Assembly (NCBI GenBank): GCA_946887385.1
Contig: CAMPKU010000096.1
Coordinates: forward strand, 1 to 15,179
DNA length: 15,179 bases
Direction of reading: 5' to 3'
DNA from: an uncultured Gammaproteobacteria bacterium
GTDB taxonomy: Bacteria; Pseudomonadota; Gammaproteobacteria; Rariloculales; Rariloculaceae
Below, piece after piece: positions 7,174 to 15,179 of this stretch (the first letter of the stretch is position 1; every line of letters begins with the position of its first letter). Position numbers and translations under genes: made by a program. The notes under the pieces are model-generated. The model saw only the letters and a list, made by a program, of their open reading frames with translations, was not told the origin of the DNA and ran no database searches.

Positions 7174-7727
7174 GCTTGAAGTTCCTGCCGAACGCCGTTT
7201 CGATTGCGCGGATACTGCTCGTTGCGCCGCTCGTGCAGTTCGTCGTCACGGGCCGTTTCGAAGCGGCGCTCGTCGTTCTCGTGGCGGCCGGAGCCTCGGA
7301 CGGTCTCGACGGCTTCCTCGCCAAGCGCTTCGACTGGTGCACGCGCTTGGGCGGGCTGCTCGATCCCGCCGCGGACAAGCTGCTCTTGATCGGTGCGTTT
7401 GCGTCGTTGAGCTATGCCGGGCTCGTGCCGCTCGAGCTCACGTTCATCGTCATCGCACGCGACGTGGTGATCGTGCTGGGAGCCATCTGCTATCAATGGT
7501 TCATCGCGCCCGTGCAGGGCGAGCCGTCGGCGATCAGCAAGCTGAACACGGCGTGCCAACTCGGCATGGTGTTCTTTGCGTTGACGGCGGCGGCCTTCGC
7601 TTGGCCGCCCCCCGTGTCGCTCACGGTGCTCGGTGCCGCGGTGGTTTTCACGAGCATCGTGAGCGGCCTCACGTACGTGCTGCGCTGGAGCGCACGCGCG
7701 TGGCGTGTGGCCCACGACGCCCGCTAG
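7170..7727 (+). CDS. CDP-alcohol phosphatidyltransferase family membrane protein (PgsA/cardiolipin synthase-like)
   Basis: This 185-residue integral membrane protein belongs to the CDP-alcohol phosphatidyltransferase family, which swaps CMP of CDP-diacylglycerol for an alcohol head group. The signature D-x2-DG-x2-A-[R]-x8-G-x3-D-x3-D is present from D44 to D69 (D44, D47, G48, A51, G61, D65, D69), but the usual Arg after Ala is Lys52. Several hydrophobic segments are visible (about 12-27, 32-44, 71-84, 91-108, 131-145, 150-170). Length and sequence resemble phosphatidylglycerophosphate synthase or the short cardiolipin synthase type, and the substrate cannot be fixed from sequence. The ATG overlaps the DUF2066 stop (ATGA) and the hda start follows nine bases after its stop, so these three genes form an operon. 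Confidence is high for the family and low for the exact reaction. Confidence 0.88.
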   Translation: MSLKFLPNAVSIARILLVAPLVQFVVTGRFEAALVVLVAAGASDGLDGFLAKRFDWCTRLGGLLDPAADKLLLIGAFASLSYAGLVPLELTFIVIARDVVIVLGAICYQWFIAPVQGEPSAISKLNTACQLGMVFFALTAAAFAWPPPVSLTVLGAAVVFTSIVSGLTYVLRWSARAWRVAHDAR

Positions 7728-7729
7728 GA
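7726..7729 (+). promoter_or_regulatory. Ribosome binding site that supports the TTG start of hda
   Basis: AGGA overlaps the TAG stop of the preceding gene and lies seven bases before the TTG at 7737. No ATG or GTG gives a complete Hda N-terminus, so this site decides the start. Confidence 0.6.
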
Positions 7730-7736
7730 TCTTTCC

Positions 7737-8432
7737 TTGGGTCAACTACCGCTCGCCTTGGCGCTCGCCGACCATGCGAGCTTCGACACGTTCGTAAGCG
7801 GCGCGAACGCGGCCGCGGTGGAGCACGTTCGGAGCCTCGCGGCCGGCCAGGCCGACACCGTCTGGCTGTGGGGAGGCGAGGGCGCAGGCAAAAGCCACTT
7901 GCTGCAAGCGGCCTGTCGCGCTGCGACGGCCGCGCAGCGCCGTGCGATGTATGTGTCTCTGCCGGCGCCGTCGCCGGCGCTTCTGGCCGACCTCGAGCAC
8001 GTGGAGCTGCTCGCGATCGACGACGTGCATGCGGTGGCCGGCGACCTCGAATGGGAGCGGCCGTTGTTCGTGCTCTTGAACGCGTACTTGAATCGTAGCG
8101 GCGCGTTGCTGCTGGCGGCTGCGGCGCCGGCGGCGCACTGTGCATTTCGGCTTGCCGACTTGCAGTCGCGTGGTGCGGGCGCCGTTACCTACCGGCTGGC
8201 GCCGCTCGGCGACGACGAGCGTGCGGCGGCGCTGCGGCTGCATGCGGCCGCGCGCGGGCTCACGCTCGATGCCGCCGCCGCGGACTTCTTACTGAAGCGC
8301 GTCGAGCGAGACATGGGCGCGCTGACGCGCTGGCTCGGGCGCCTCGATCGGGCATCACTCAGCGAGCAACGCCGTTTGACGATACCGTTCATTCGCGAGC
8401 ACTTGGCGCGCTCCGAGCCGAACGGCGAATGA
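7737..8432 (+). CDS. hda: DnaA regulatory inactivator Hda
   Basis: Hda is an AAA+ protein that, with the DNA-loaded sliding clamp, stimulates ATP hydrolysis by DnaA and so prevents re-initiation of replication. The 231-residue product has the family length. The N-terminal QLPLAL (about 3-8) is the clamp-binding motif. Walker A is GGEGAGKSH (about 46-54) and Walker B is LLAIDDVH (about 91-98). Box VII DLQSR contains the arginine finger, R145. The C-terminal RDMGALTRWLGRLDRASL and RRLTIPFIREHL are typical Hda endings. The sensor I region is unusually plain (AAAAPAAHCAF, lacking the common PP). The start is TTG with a well-placed AGGA; no in-frame ATG occurs before codon 71. Its last 44 bases overlap the tail of the DUF2069 gene on the other strand. 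Assignment is firm. Confidence 0.94.
   Translation: MGQLPLALALADHASFDTFVSGANAAAVEHVRSLAAGQADTVWLWGGEGAGKSHLLQAACRAATAAQRRAMYVSLPAPSPALLADLEHVELLAIDDVHAVAGDLEWERPLFVLLNAYLNRSGALLLAAAAPAAHCAFRLADLQSRGAGAVTYRLAPLGDDERAAALRLHAAARGLTLDAAAADFLLKRVERDMGALTRWLGRLDRASLSEQRRLTIPFIREHLARSEPNGE
8389..8432. other. Tail-to-tail overlap of hda and the DUF2069 gene
   Basis: The hda stop (8430-8432, plus) and the DUF2069 stop (8389-8391, minus) lie past each other, so 44 bases code on both strands. There is therefore no room for a conventional terminator between the two convergent operons; the two transcripts would have complementary 3' ends. Confidence 0.8.
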
Positions 8433-8730
8433 GCGCGAGCAGTAGCCCGAGCTGAAGCACGGCGACGAGCAGCGCAACGCTGGCGGCGGGCGCACCGCCG
8501 GCTTGCGCCACCACTTCGACGCTGGCGCCGCCGATGTAGGCTACGAGCAGCACGGCCAGGCGTTGCAGCACTGCACGCCGCCCCTGCGCGAGCCCCGGCA
8601 GCGTGAGCAACAACGGCAGCACGAGCGCGAGTGCGAACGCGAGGCGCAGCGGCGTGAGCGGGGTGAGAGCCGCCACGAGCGCCGCGATCAATAGCAGCTG
8701 GCAAGCGGCCACGGTGCGGAGCAACGTCAT
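8389..8730 (-). CDS. DUF2069 family small membrane protein
   Basis: The product is 113 residues starting MTLLRTVAACQLLLIAALVA at the ATG 8728-8730. A longer frame reaching 8805 would run into wrbA and lacks family likeness. Four hydrophobic stretches are visible: about 10-25, 29-43, 59-70 and 84-100. LPGLAQGRR, placed between the second and third stretches, is the recognisable DUF2069 pattern. The protein should sit in the inner membrane; its role is unknown. It follows wrbA by 13 bases, and its 3' end lies inside the 3' end of convergent hda (8389-8432). Confidence 0.82.
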   Translation of the reverse strand: MTLLRTVAACQLLLIAALVAALTPLTPLRLAFALALVLPLLLTLPGLAQGRRAVLQRLAVLLVAYIGGASVEVVAQAGGAPAASVALLVAVLQLGLLLALIRRSARSAPSARE

Positions 8731-8743
8731 AGGTTGCTTTTCG

Positions 8744-9684
<941 letters not shown>

Positions 9685-9691
9685 CGGCGCC

Positions 9692-9720
9692 AGTGTAAGG
9701 AAAGGCCGTTCCGGCGAGAA
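9692..9720 (-). promoter_or_regulatory. Candidate promoter of the arsC-like / wrbA / DUF2069 operon
   Basis: On the minus strand, TTCTCG (9715-9720) is followed after 17 bases by TACACT (9692-9697). The -10 matches four of six consensus bases and the -35 three. The -10 ends only seven bases before the ATG, so the transcript may start at or next to the start codon. Confidence 0.35.
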
Positions 9721-9732
9721 CCGTGTTGCGGC

Positions 9733-9761
9733 TTGACGCTTTCGGCGGCGGCGCGTACGGT
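9733..9761 (+). promoter_or_regulatory. Candidate promoter of the lipoprotein / acylphosphatase pair
   Basis: TTGACG (9733-9738) is followed by a 17-bp spacer and TACGGT (9756-9761). The -35 is five of six to consensus and the -10 three of six. The predicted start near 9768 precedes both the TTG and GTG start candidates of the lipoprotein gene. Confidence 0.4.
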
Positions 9762-9780
9762 TCCCGGCGGCGTCGGTTCA

Positions 9781-10089
9781 TTGAACTACAAGAATTACAG
9801 TGTGCTCCGCGTACTCATGACGGTCGGCGCGTTGTCGGCCGCCGGTTGTGTCTCTGCGCCGCCGGTGCAGGAGATGAGCGATGCTCGGCAGGCCATCAGT
9901 GCGGCCGAGCAGGCCAACGCCGAGCGAGTCGCGGCCGATACGCTGGCCGAGGCCCGGCGTTTTCTCGAGGAAGCCGAGCGCCAGATTCAAGAGCAGGCTT
10001 ACGGCCCCGCGCGCATGAATGCGGTGCGGGCGAAAAACCGCGCCGTGCTCGCCCTACGCTCCACACGCGGGTCCGATGCCGACGATTGA
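9781..10089 (+). CDS. Small lipoprotein, DUF4398-like
   Basis: The product is 102 residues from a TTG at 9781. The N-terminus NYKNYSVLRVLMTVGALSAAGC has basic residues, a short hydrophobic core and a lipobox-like AAGC, so Cys23 is probably lipidated and the protein anchored in the outer membrane. The rest is an Ala/Glu/Arg-rich helical segment (ARQAISAAEQANAERVAADT, then LAEARRFLEEAERQI and YGPARMNAVRAKNRAVLAL), the heptad-like pattern of DUF4398 proteins. Other start choices are GTG 9802 or ATG 9817; the last leaves almost no signal peptide. An open frame continues upstream to 9664, but that part overlaps the arsC-like gene and has no likeness to a protein. Function unknown. The acylphosphatase gene starts three bases after the stop. 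Confidence 0.72.
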   Translation: MNYKNYSVLRVLMTVGALSAAGCVSAPPVQEMSDARQAISAAEQANAERVAADTLAEARRFLEEAERQIQEQAYGPARMNAVRAKNRAVLALRSTRGSDADD

Positions 10090-10092
10090 CGC

Positions 10093-10371
10093 GTGAGCGA
10101 GCGGCAAGCCATCCGCTGCCTCGTTGCGGGCCGCGTGCAGGGCGTCTTCTACCGCGCCGCCACCGTGCAGCAGGCCGAGCGGCTGCGGCTCCAGGGTTGG
10201 GTGCGAAATCGTCCGGACGGGCGCGTCGAGGTGGTTGCGGCCGGTCCGCCGGACGCGGTGGCCGCGCTCGCCGCCTGGCTCTGGCAAGGGCCGCCCGCGG
10301 CTCGCGTCGACGCGGTGCAACTCGAAGAATGGACGGCTGAGGTGCCGGCCGGGTTCGTGGTGACGGGGTGA
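10093..10371 (+). CDS. acyP: Acylphosphatase
   Basis: This 92-residue cytoplasmic enzyme of standard length hydrolyses carboxyl-phosphate bonds such as those of acetyl phosphate and carbamoyl phosphate. GRVQGVFYR (about 13-21) carries the phosphate-binding loop with catalytic R21, and GWVRNRPDGRVEV (about 35-47) holds the catalytic N39. The start is a GTG at 10093, three bases after the lipoprotein stop, so it is probably translated from the same mRNA. No ATG is available at the N-terminus. It converges on the lytic transglycosylase gene with four bases between stops. Confidence 0.94.
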   Translation: MSERQAIRCLVAGRVQGVFYRAATVQQAERLRLQGWVRNRPDGRVEVVAAGPPDAVAALAAWLWQGPPAARVDAVQLEEWTAEVPAGFVVTG

Positions 10372-10375
10372 CGCG

Positions 10376-10975
10376 CTAGTGCTGGAACCACTTCGTGCGT
10401 AGCCGCTCGATCACGCGGTCCGCATACCAGCGTTTGCCGACGCTGCCGTTGTAGCGCGCGAGACCGCGCACGAGGTCGCCACGCTCCCTGTCGAGGTAGT
10501 ACTTCAAGATGCGGCAGCCGAGCAGCACGTTGATCTCGATGTCGAAGAGCTGGTTCTTGTCCTGGTAGCCCAGCTCGGGAACCCAGAACGGCATCACCTG
10601 CATCAGCCCGAGCGCCGACGCAGACGAGATCGCAAAGCGATCGAAGTTGCTCTCTACGTCGATCACGGCGAGCACCAGCTCGGGCTCCACGCCCGCCAGC
10701 ATGGCCTGACGGTGCACGGTCTTCAGGATGTGCAGCCGCTCTTCCGCGTCGGGCACTTGGCGCGCGAGCCGGCGTGACATGACGGTTAGCCACACTTCGG
10801 CATCGAAGCGGTCGCCGAAGCTGTCGGCGTCGGCGATCGCGGCCACGAGTATGTTGCGCAGATCGGGATCCGGACCCGCGCGTGCGTCGCTCGGGCGTTG
10901 CGCGTGCGCCCCGAGGGCGGCAGCCGCCACCACGAGTGTCAACATGAGACGCGGCAGCGAACGAAGCAGGGTCAT
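10376..10975 (-). CDS. Lytic transglycosylase (SLT family)
   Basis: The product is 199 residues from the ATG 10973-10975; an ATG ten codons upstream (11003-11005) is an alternative. The N-terminus LRSLPRLMLTLVVAAAALGAHA is a signal peptide, so the enzyme acts on peptidoglycan in the periplasm, cleaving MurNAc-GlcNAc bonds to 1,6-anhydro ends. The SLT domain is clear: VIDVESNFDRFAISSASALG (about 104-123) with catalytic E108, GLMQVMPFWVPELG (about 123-136), then EINVLLGCRILKYYLDRE and LARYNGSVGKRWYADRVI. No LysM or other binding domain is present, and the protein is shorter than MltC or Slt70. A similar gene often sits near proS in pseudomonads; proS is not here. Confidence 0.92.
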   Translation of the reverse strand: MTLLRSLPRLMLTLVVAAAALGAHAQRPSDARAGPDPDLRNILVAAIADADSFGDRFDAEVWLTVMSRRLARQVPDAEERLHILKTVHRQAMLAGVEPELVLAVIDVESNFDRFAISSASALGLMQVMPFWVPELGYQDKNQLFDIEINVLLGCRILKYYLDRERGDLVRGLARYNGSVGKRWYADRVIERLRTKWFQH

Positions 10976-11101
10976 GGGCGAGGCGGTATCCACCGGCGGA
11001 ATCATGCGCGCAGCGATTGTGCTTGCCCGCGACGCCGATCACAACGGCGCGCGCCGGCGCAGTTGCCTAGGAGCGCCGTGTTCAGGGCCCTATGAGTCAG
11101 G

Positions 11102-11107
11102 TACATT
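11102..11107 (+). promoter_or_regulatory. Candidate -10 element before pssA
   Basis: TACATT lies 33 bases before the GTG start of pssA in the gap shared with the divergent transglycosylase gene. The -35 region (TGTTCA at 11079-11084, 17-bp spacing) is weak. An AGGA at 11125-11128 may serve as ribosome binding site although it is 12 bases from the GTG. Confidence 0.28.
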
Positions 11108-11140
11108 GGCCGCAAATCTCGAGCAGGAACGAAAATCGTA

Positions 11141-11905
11141 GTGGATGGCCGGCACGGCAATACCCGCCGCAAGGGGATTTATCTCCTCCCGAACCTGGTC
11201 ACCACGGGCGGGTTGTTCGCGGGCTTCTACTCGATCGTGGCCTCGATCGACGGCAATTTCACCGCGGCGGCGTGGGCCATCTTCGCGGCAATGCTGCTCG
11301 ACGGCCTCGACGGCCGAGTCGCGCGCTTGACGAGCACGGCCAGTGAGTTCGGCAAGGAATTCGATAGCCTCGCAGACATGGTGTCGTTCGGCCTGGCGCC
11401 GGCGATCGTGGTCTACCAATGGGGCGTGGAGCGCCTCGCCGAATTCGGCATGGTCTGGGGCCGGCTCGGTTGGCTCGCGGCGTTTTTGTACGTGGCGGCC
11501 GCGGCGTTTCGGCTGGCGCGGTTCAACAGCAACGTGGCGCAGGACCGCCGGTTTTTTCAGGGCCTCGCGAGCCCGGCCGCCGCCGCCGGCGTCGCCTCGA
11601 TGATTTGGCTTGCCACATCGTACGAGGGGTTCGACGGCCTCGTGGCGCTGGTTGCCGGCATCACGATCACGGCGGTCACGGGCCTTCTGATGATGTCGCG
11701 CTTCGCGTACATGAGCTTCAAAGACGTGAATCCCGGCAGGCGCGTGCGTTTCGCGCAACTGCTGTTGATCCCGCTCGTCATCATTTTCATCGCGATCGAG
11801 CCGCCCGTAACGATCTTCCTGTTGTTCACCGTCTACGCGGCTTCGGGCCCGGGGTCGTGGTTTTGGCATCGCCGTCACCGGCGCCACGATGCGGTGGTAC
11901 CGTGA
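11141..11905 (+). CDS. pssA: CDP-diacylglycerol-serine O-phosphatidyltransferase
   Basis: This 254-residue membrane enzyme makes phosphatidylserine from CDP-diacylglycerol and L-serine, the first step to phosphatidylethanolamine. The full CDP-alcohol transferase signature is present: D54, D57, G58, A61, R62, G71, D75, D79. The N-terminal KGIYLLPNLVTTGGLFAGFY and the following MVSFGLAPAIVVY are typical of the membrane-type (subclass II) PssA rather than the PLD-type E. coli enzyme. About six hydrophobic segments follow. The C-terminus is rich in His and Arg (WHRRHRRH). The start is a GTG at 11141; no other start exists upstream in frame. Its TGA overlaps the GTG of the uracil-DNA glycosylase gene by four bases, so the two are coupled. 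Assignment is good. Confidence 0.92.
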   Translation: MDGRHGNTRRKGIYLLPNLVTTGGLFAGFYSIVASIDGNFTAAAWAIFAAMLLDGLDGRVARLTSTASEFGKEFDSLADMVSFGLAPAIVVYQWGVERLAEFGMVWGRLGWLAAFLYVAAAAFRLARFNSNVAQDRRFFQGLASPAAAAGVASMIWLATSYEGFDGLVALVAGITITAVTGLLMMSRFAYMSFKDVNPGRRVRFAQLLLIPLVIIFIAIEPPVTIFLLFTVYAASGPGSWFWHRRHRRHDAVVP

Positions 11906-12585
11906 CGGCGGCGCGCGCCCGCTATCTGGCCGAGATCGGCATTCCGGTGTGGCAGCTGCGCACGCGCACGGCTGCGCAGCCGCGAGACGCGGGCGCCCCG
12001 GCCGCCGCGCCCGACGCCGCCGGCGTCGATGCTTGGTCCGAGCTCGCCGCAACGGTGCGCGCCTGCACACGCTGCGCGCTGCACCGCGGCCGAACGCAAA
12101 CGGTATTCGGTGTGGGTAAGCGCGATGCGCAGCTCTTCGTGATCGGCGAGGCGCCCGGCGCCGACGAGGATTTGCAGGGCGAGCCGTTCGTGGGCCGCGC
12201 TGGGCAGCTCTTGAACGCGATGCTGCGCGCGATCGGCCTGCCGCGCTCCGAGGTGTACATCGCCAACATCCTGAAGTGCCGGCCGCCGGGCAACCGCGAC
12301 CCGCAGCCCGAGGAGTCGGCCACCTGCACACCGTTCCTGTCGCAACAAATCGAGCTGGTGCAGCCCAAAGTCTTGCTGGCCGTGGGCCGGATATCGGCGC
12401 AATGGCTGCTGCAAACCGATGCGCCGATCGGCAAGCTGCGCGGCCGCGCCATGACGTACGGTGAGCGCAAGACACCACTGGTAGTCACGTATCACCCGGC
12501 GTATCTTCTTCGGAGTCCCCTCGCGAAAGCCACCGCGTGGACGGACTTGTGTCTCGTCAAAGAGTTGTTGGGCCAATCGACATGA
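11902..12585 (+). CDS. Uracil-DNA glycosylase, family 4 (4Fe-4S)
   Basis: The 227-residue enzyme removes uracil from DNA as the first step of base excision repair. The four cluster ligands of family 4 are visible: C55 and C58 (CTRC), C126 ([12 protein letters not shown]) and C142. Motif 1 is GEAPGADED (about 82-90), followed by [15 protein letters not shown]; motif 2 is TYHPAYLLR (about 196-204) with H198. Residues 1-50 are an Ala/Pro-rich extension seen in many proteobacterial members. The start is GTG 11902 in a GTGA overlap with pssA. Its TGA overlaps the ATG of rimI by four bases, forming a pssA-udg-rimI-prfC operon. It is not a Ung-type (family 1) enzyme. Confidence 0.93.
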   Translation: MTAARARYLAEIGIPVWQLRTRTAAQPRDAGAPAAAPDAAGVDAWSELAATVRACTRCALHRGRTQTVFGVGKRDAQLFVIGEAPGADEDLQGEPFVGRAGQLLNAMLRAIGLPRSEVYIANILKCRPPGNRDPQPEESATCTPFLSQQIELVQPKVLLAVGRISAQWLLQTDAPIGKLRGRAMTYGERKTPLVVTYHPAYLLRSPLAKATAWTDLCLVKELLGQST

Positions 12586-13055
12586 GCGCCGCAGTCCATC
12601 CGCGCACGGAGATACGGTTGATGCAGCCCGCGGACCTCAAGTCCGTGGCGGCGGTGGAGCGGGCGGCCTACCAGTATCCGTGGAGCCTCGGCATCTTCCG
12701 CGACTGTCTGCTCGCCGGCTATTACTGCGTCGTGCTCGACGTCGGCGGCAGCGTCACAGGCTACGGCGTGATGTCGATCGCGGCCGGCGAGGCGCACCTC
12801 TTGAATCTATGCGTGCATCCGAACGCACAGCGTCTGGGCTACGGTAAGCGGCTCTTGGACGCGCTGATGTTGAAAGCCGCCGAGGCCGAGGCCGACAAGA
12901 TCTTTCTCGAGGTGCGTCCCTCGAATCGGGTCGCGCTGCATCTGTACGCCGCGGCGGGTTTCGCGCAAGTCGGCATTCGCCCGGCCTACTATCAAGCCGA
13001 AAACGGCCGCGAAGACGCCGTCATTCTCGCTGCCACGCTCCCGCCCCGCCGCTGA
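12582..13055 (+). CDS. rimI: Ribosomal protein S18-alanine N-acetyltransferase
   Basis: This 157-residue GNAT enzyme acetylates the N-terminal Ala of ribosomal protein S18 using acetyl-CoA. The acetyl-CoA loop is [10 protein letters not shown] (about 83-92), preceded by the strand [29 protein letters not shown] (about 109-127) is the RimI signature, with E110 and Y122 in the positions of the catalytic pair described for RimI (E103 and Y115 in Salmonella). The [12 protein letters not shown] segment near residue 32 is also family-typical. The start overlaps the glycosylase stop by ATGA. Close linkage to prfC is known from E. coli (rimI-yjjG-prfC); here yjjG is absent. Confidence 0.94.
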   Translation: MSAAVHPRTEIRLMQPADLKSVAAVERAAYQYPWSLGIFRDCLLAGYYCVVLDVGGSVTGYGVMSIAAGEAHLLNLCVHPNAQRLGYGKRLLDALMLKAAEAEADKIFLEVRPSNRVALHLYAAAGFAQVGIRPAYYQAENGREDAVILAATLPPRR

Positions 13056-13074
13056 CCTCCTCATTCGTTTCTCT

Positions 13075-14658
13075 ATGCACGAGCACCTGAAAAGGCGAAC
13101 GTTCGCGATCATTTCGCACCCCGACGCGGGCAAGACCACGTTGACGGAGAAATTGCTGCTGTTCGGCGGTGCCATTCAGATGGCGGGCACCGTGAAGGGA
13201 CGCAAGGCCAGCCGCCACGCGCGGTCGGACTGGATGCGTCTCGAGCAAGAACGCGGCATTTCGGTCACGTCGTCGGTGATGCAGTTCCCCTACGCCAACG
13301 CCGTGATCAATCTGCTCGATACGCCGGGCCACGAGGATTTTTCCGAGGATACGTACCGCACGCTCACGGCCGTCGATAGCGCTCTGATGGTGCTCGACGC
13401 CGCGAAGGGCGTCGAGGCGCGCACGATCAAGCTCATGGAAGTCTGCCGGCTGCGCACGACGCCGATCATCAGCTTCATCAACAAGCTCGATCGCGACGGG
13501 CGGTTGCCCGTGGAGCTGCTCGACGAGATCGAAACGGTGCTCCATATCGCCTGCGCGCCGCTCACGTGGCCGATCGGGATGGGGCGCGAGTTCCGCGGCA
13601 TTTACGATCTGCGCGGCGACTGCGCGCACTTGTATCAGACGCGCGACGGCAGCCGGTTGCCGCAAGTGCAGCAGGTGCACGGGCTCGGGAGCGGCGAGCT
13701 CGACAAGGCCATCGGCGCCGACGTGGCTGCGGCGCTGCGCGAGGAGGTGGAGCTCGTCCGCGGCGCCACGCCGCCGTTCGATGTTGCGGCGTATCTCGCC
13801 GGCCGGCAGACGCCCGTGTTCTTCGGCGCGGCCATCCACAACTACGGCGTTCGCGAGCTGCTCGAAGCGTTCGCCACGCTTGCACCGCCGCCGCAGCCGC
13901 GCGCTACGCGCACGCGCATCGTGGAGCCCGGTGAGAGCGCATTCAGCGGCTTCGTGTTCAAGATTCAGGCGAACATGGATCCGGCGCATCGCGACCGGAT
14001 CGCCTTCTTGCGCGTATGCTCGGGCACTTATCAGCCCGGCATGCGCATGTTCCATAGTCGTCTGATGCGCGAGGTGCGGGTCGGCGATGCCATCACGTTC
14101 ATGGCGGCGGACCGGCAGCAAGTGGAAGAGGCGTACGCCGGCGACATCATTGGGCTGCACAATCACGGCACCATCAACATCGGCGATAGCTTCACGCAGG
14201 GTGAGCCGCTGGTGTTCACTGGCATCCCGAGCTTCGCTCCGGAGCTGTTCCGGCGCGCGCAGCTTCGCGATCCCTTAAAGCTGAAAGCCCTACAGAAAGG
14301 TCTCGCGCAACTGTGCGAGGAGGGCGCCACGCAGCTCTTCCGGCCGCTGATCGGCAACGACATGATCTTGGGCGCCGTGGGCCCGCTGCAGTTCGAGGTT
14401 GCCGCCTACCGGCTGCGTGACGAGTACGGCGTGGAAGCGGTCTTCGAGAACGTGGGCGTCGTAGCGGCGCGCTGGGTGCGCTGCGACGATAAGGCGCATC
14501 TCGAGGAGTTCGCGAAGAAGCTCACGGCGAACGTCGCGCGCGACCATGCCGGGCAGCTCGTGTACCTCGCGCCCAGCACCGTGAGCTTGACGCTCACTCA
14601 AGAACGCTGGCCGAAAATTCAGTTCTTCACGACGCGCGAGTTGAGCGCTACGAGTTGA
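13075..14658 (+). CDS. prfC: Peptide chain release factor 3 (RF3)
   Basis: RF3 is a translational GTPase that releases RF1/RF2 from the ribosome after termination. The 527-residue product is near the E. coli length (529). G1 is SHPDAGKTT (about 14-22); the RF3-specific switch region runs from [20 protein letters not shown] to VMQF (about 48-71). G3 is DTPGHEDF (82-89) and G4 is NKLDRDGR (about 136-143). The remaining domains show [20 protein letters not shown] and [16 protein letters not shown], both RF3-typical. It begins 19 bases after rimI with no strong Shine-Dalgarno in the gap, so it may rely on coupling with rimI. Its last 11 bases overlap the end of the TgpA-like gene on the other strand. 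Confidence 0.96.
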   Translation: MHEHLKRRTFAIISHPDAGKTTLTEKLLLFGGAIQMAGTVKGRKASRHARSDWMRLEQERGISVTSSVMQFPYANAVINLLDTPGHEDFSEDTYRTLTAVDSALMVLDAAKGVEARTIKLMEVCRLRTTPIISFINKLDRDGRLPVELLDEIETVLHIACAPLTWPIGMGREFRGIYDLRGDCAHLYQTRDGSRLPQVQQVHGLGSGELDKAIGADVAAALREEVELVRGATPPFDVAAYLAGRQTPVFFGAAIHNYGVRELLEAFATLAPPPQPRATRTRIVEPGESAFSGFVFKIQANMDPAHRDRIAFLRVCSGTYQPGMRMFHSRLMREVRVGDAITFMAADRQQVEEAYAGDIIGLHNHGTINIGDSFTQGEPLVFTGIPSFAPELFRRAQLRDPLKLKALQKGLAQLCEEGATQLFRPLIGNDMILGAVGPLQFEVAAYRLRDEYGVEAVFENVGVVAARWVRCDDKAHLEEFAKKLTANVARDHAGQLVYLAPSTVSLTLTQERWPKIQFFTTRELSATS

Positions 14659-15179
14659 GCGCAGGCGCGCGCGCACGGCGGAACGCCGCCACCGCCGCCG
14701 CGAGCCCCGCCAAGGCCGCCCCGTCGGCGTCGGGCTCGTACCGGGCGCGAACATAAAGATCCGCCACGCCGCGGATGTCGCCGGCGAGATCGGGCAAGGC
14801 GTGGCACGCGCGCTCGGCGTAGGCCCGCGGCCCTTCGCTCGGCGCGCGGACCGGCCCGTCGAGCCGTTTCAGTTGCCGCATGAAGGCCGCGAAATAGCGC
14901 GCGGCCGAATCGACCGGGGTGTGCCGCCGCTGCCGCCATGACAAGTACAGGCGAAGCGCAAGCAGCAGCAACACCGTGGCTGCCACGGCGAGGCCGAGCA
15001 ACACGGCGTACCGCGGCGCCCGCCGCAAGTTATCGAAGCCGAGCGACTCGAGCAGCGCTCGTTGCAGCTCCGGCCCGTAGCCGATAACCCAGTTCTGCCA
15101 GCGCGTGTTCACGGCGTCCCAAAAAAGCGCAGCCTGCCGGCCGAGCCCTCTTCGCAAAGCGCCCGCGGCGGCCGTGGCG
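14648..15179 (-). CDS. TgpA-like transglutaminase protein, C-terminal end (partial, runs off the right edge)
   Basis: The frame is open from the right edge to a TAG at 14648-14650, giving 176 visible codons. A TTG at 15157 could look like a start but is more likely an internal Leu, because coding continues upstream to the edge. [20 protein letters not shown] followed by a membrane helix ([20 protein letters not shown]) is the pattern after the transglutaminase domain in TgpA-type proteins (DUF3488 membrane part, transglutaminase, DUF4129). The last ~90 residues, with [19 protein letters not shown] and [14 protein letters not shown], match the DUF4129 position. Such genes usually follow moxR and a DUF58 gene, which would lie beyond the window. 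It converges on prfC with an 11-base overlap. Confidence 0.8.
   Translation of the reverse strand, partial: ATAAAGALRRGLGRQAALFWDAVNTRWQNWVIGYGPELQRALLESLGFDNLRRAPRYAVLLGLAVAATVLLLLALRLYLSWRQRRHTPVDSAARYFAAFMRQLKRLDGPVRAPSEGPRAYAERACHALPDLAGDIRGVADLYVRARYEPDADGAALAGLAAAVAAFRRARAPALNS

Overview
The window is GC-rich DNA, densely packed with genes, from a gammaproteobacterium. The neighbour sets mrp-dcd, purN with a DUF3108 gene, DUF2066 / hda / DUF2069 / wrbA / arsC-like, and rimI-prfC are gammaproteobacterial. A Steroidobacterales/Nevskiales/Xanthomonadales-type organism fits best, but that placement comes from memory of gene order, not from a search.

Layout. (1) 1-1599, minus: the start of a large HEAT-repeat protein whose C-terminal end lies outside the window. 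(2) 1600-1844: a divergent control region with promoter-like elements, a strong hairpin and an 8-bp inverted repeat. (3) 1845-4633, plus: mrp (apbC) coupled to dcd. The dcd gene is interrupted in frame by a 376-residue intein with an HNH endonuclease, and the flanking halves add up to a standard 188-residue dCTP deaminase. (4) 4649-6027, minus: purN then a DUF3108 gene. (5) 6103-8432, plus: DUF2066 protein, CDP-alcohol phosphatidyltransferase, hda. (6) 8389-9684, minus: arsC-like (YfgD type), wrbA, DUF2069. (7) 9781-10371, plus: DUF4398-like lipoprotein, acylphosphatase. (8) 10376-10975, minus: lytic transglycosylase. (9) 11141-14658, plus: pssA, family-4 uracil-DNA glycosylase, rimI, prfC. 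(10) 14648 to the right edge, minus: the C-terminal end of a TgpA-like transglutaminase protein.

Most genes are housekeeping: Fe-S cluster delivery, pyrimidine and purine nucleotide synthesis, control of replication initiation, phospholipid synthesis, DNA repair, ribosomal protein acetylation and translation termination. Many neighbours share ATGA or GTGA stop/start overlaps, which suggests translational coupling. Several starts are GTG or TTG.

The most notable item is the intein in dcd. It sits directly after the catalytic arginine of the deaminase, so the unspliced precursor should be inactive. It has an unusual set of splicing residues: Cys1, TxxH, terminal Asn and Cys+1 are present, but the penultimate residue is Arg instead of His, the block F His is missing, and there is a Cys where block F usually has Asp. 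No RNA genes, CRISPR arrays, insertion sequences or convincing terminators were found, and no stretch over 300 bases lacks a gene.
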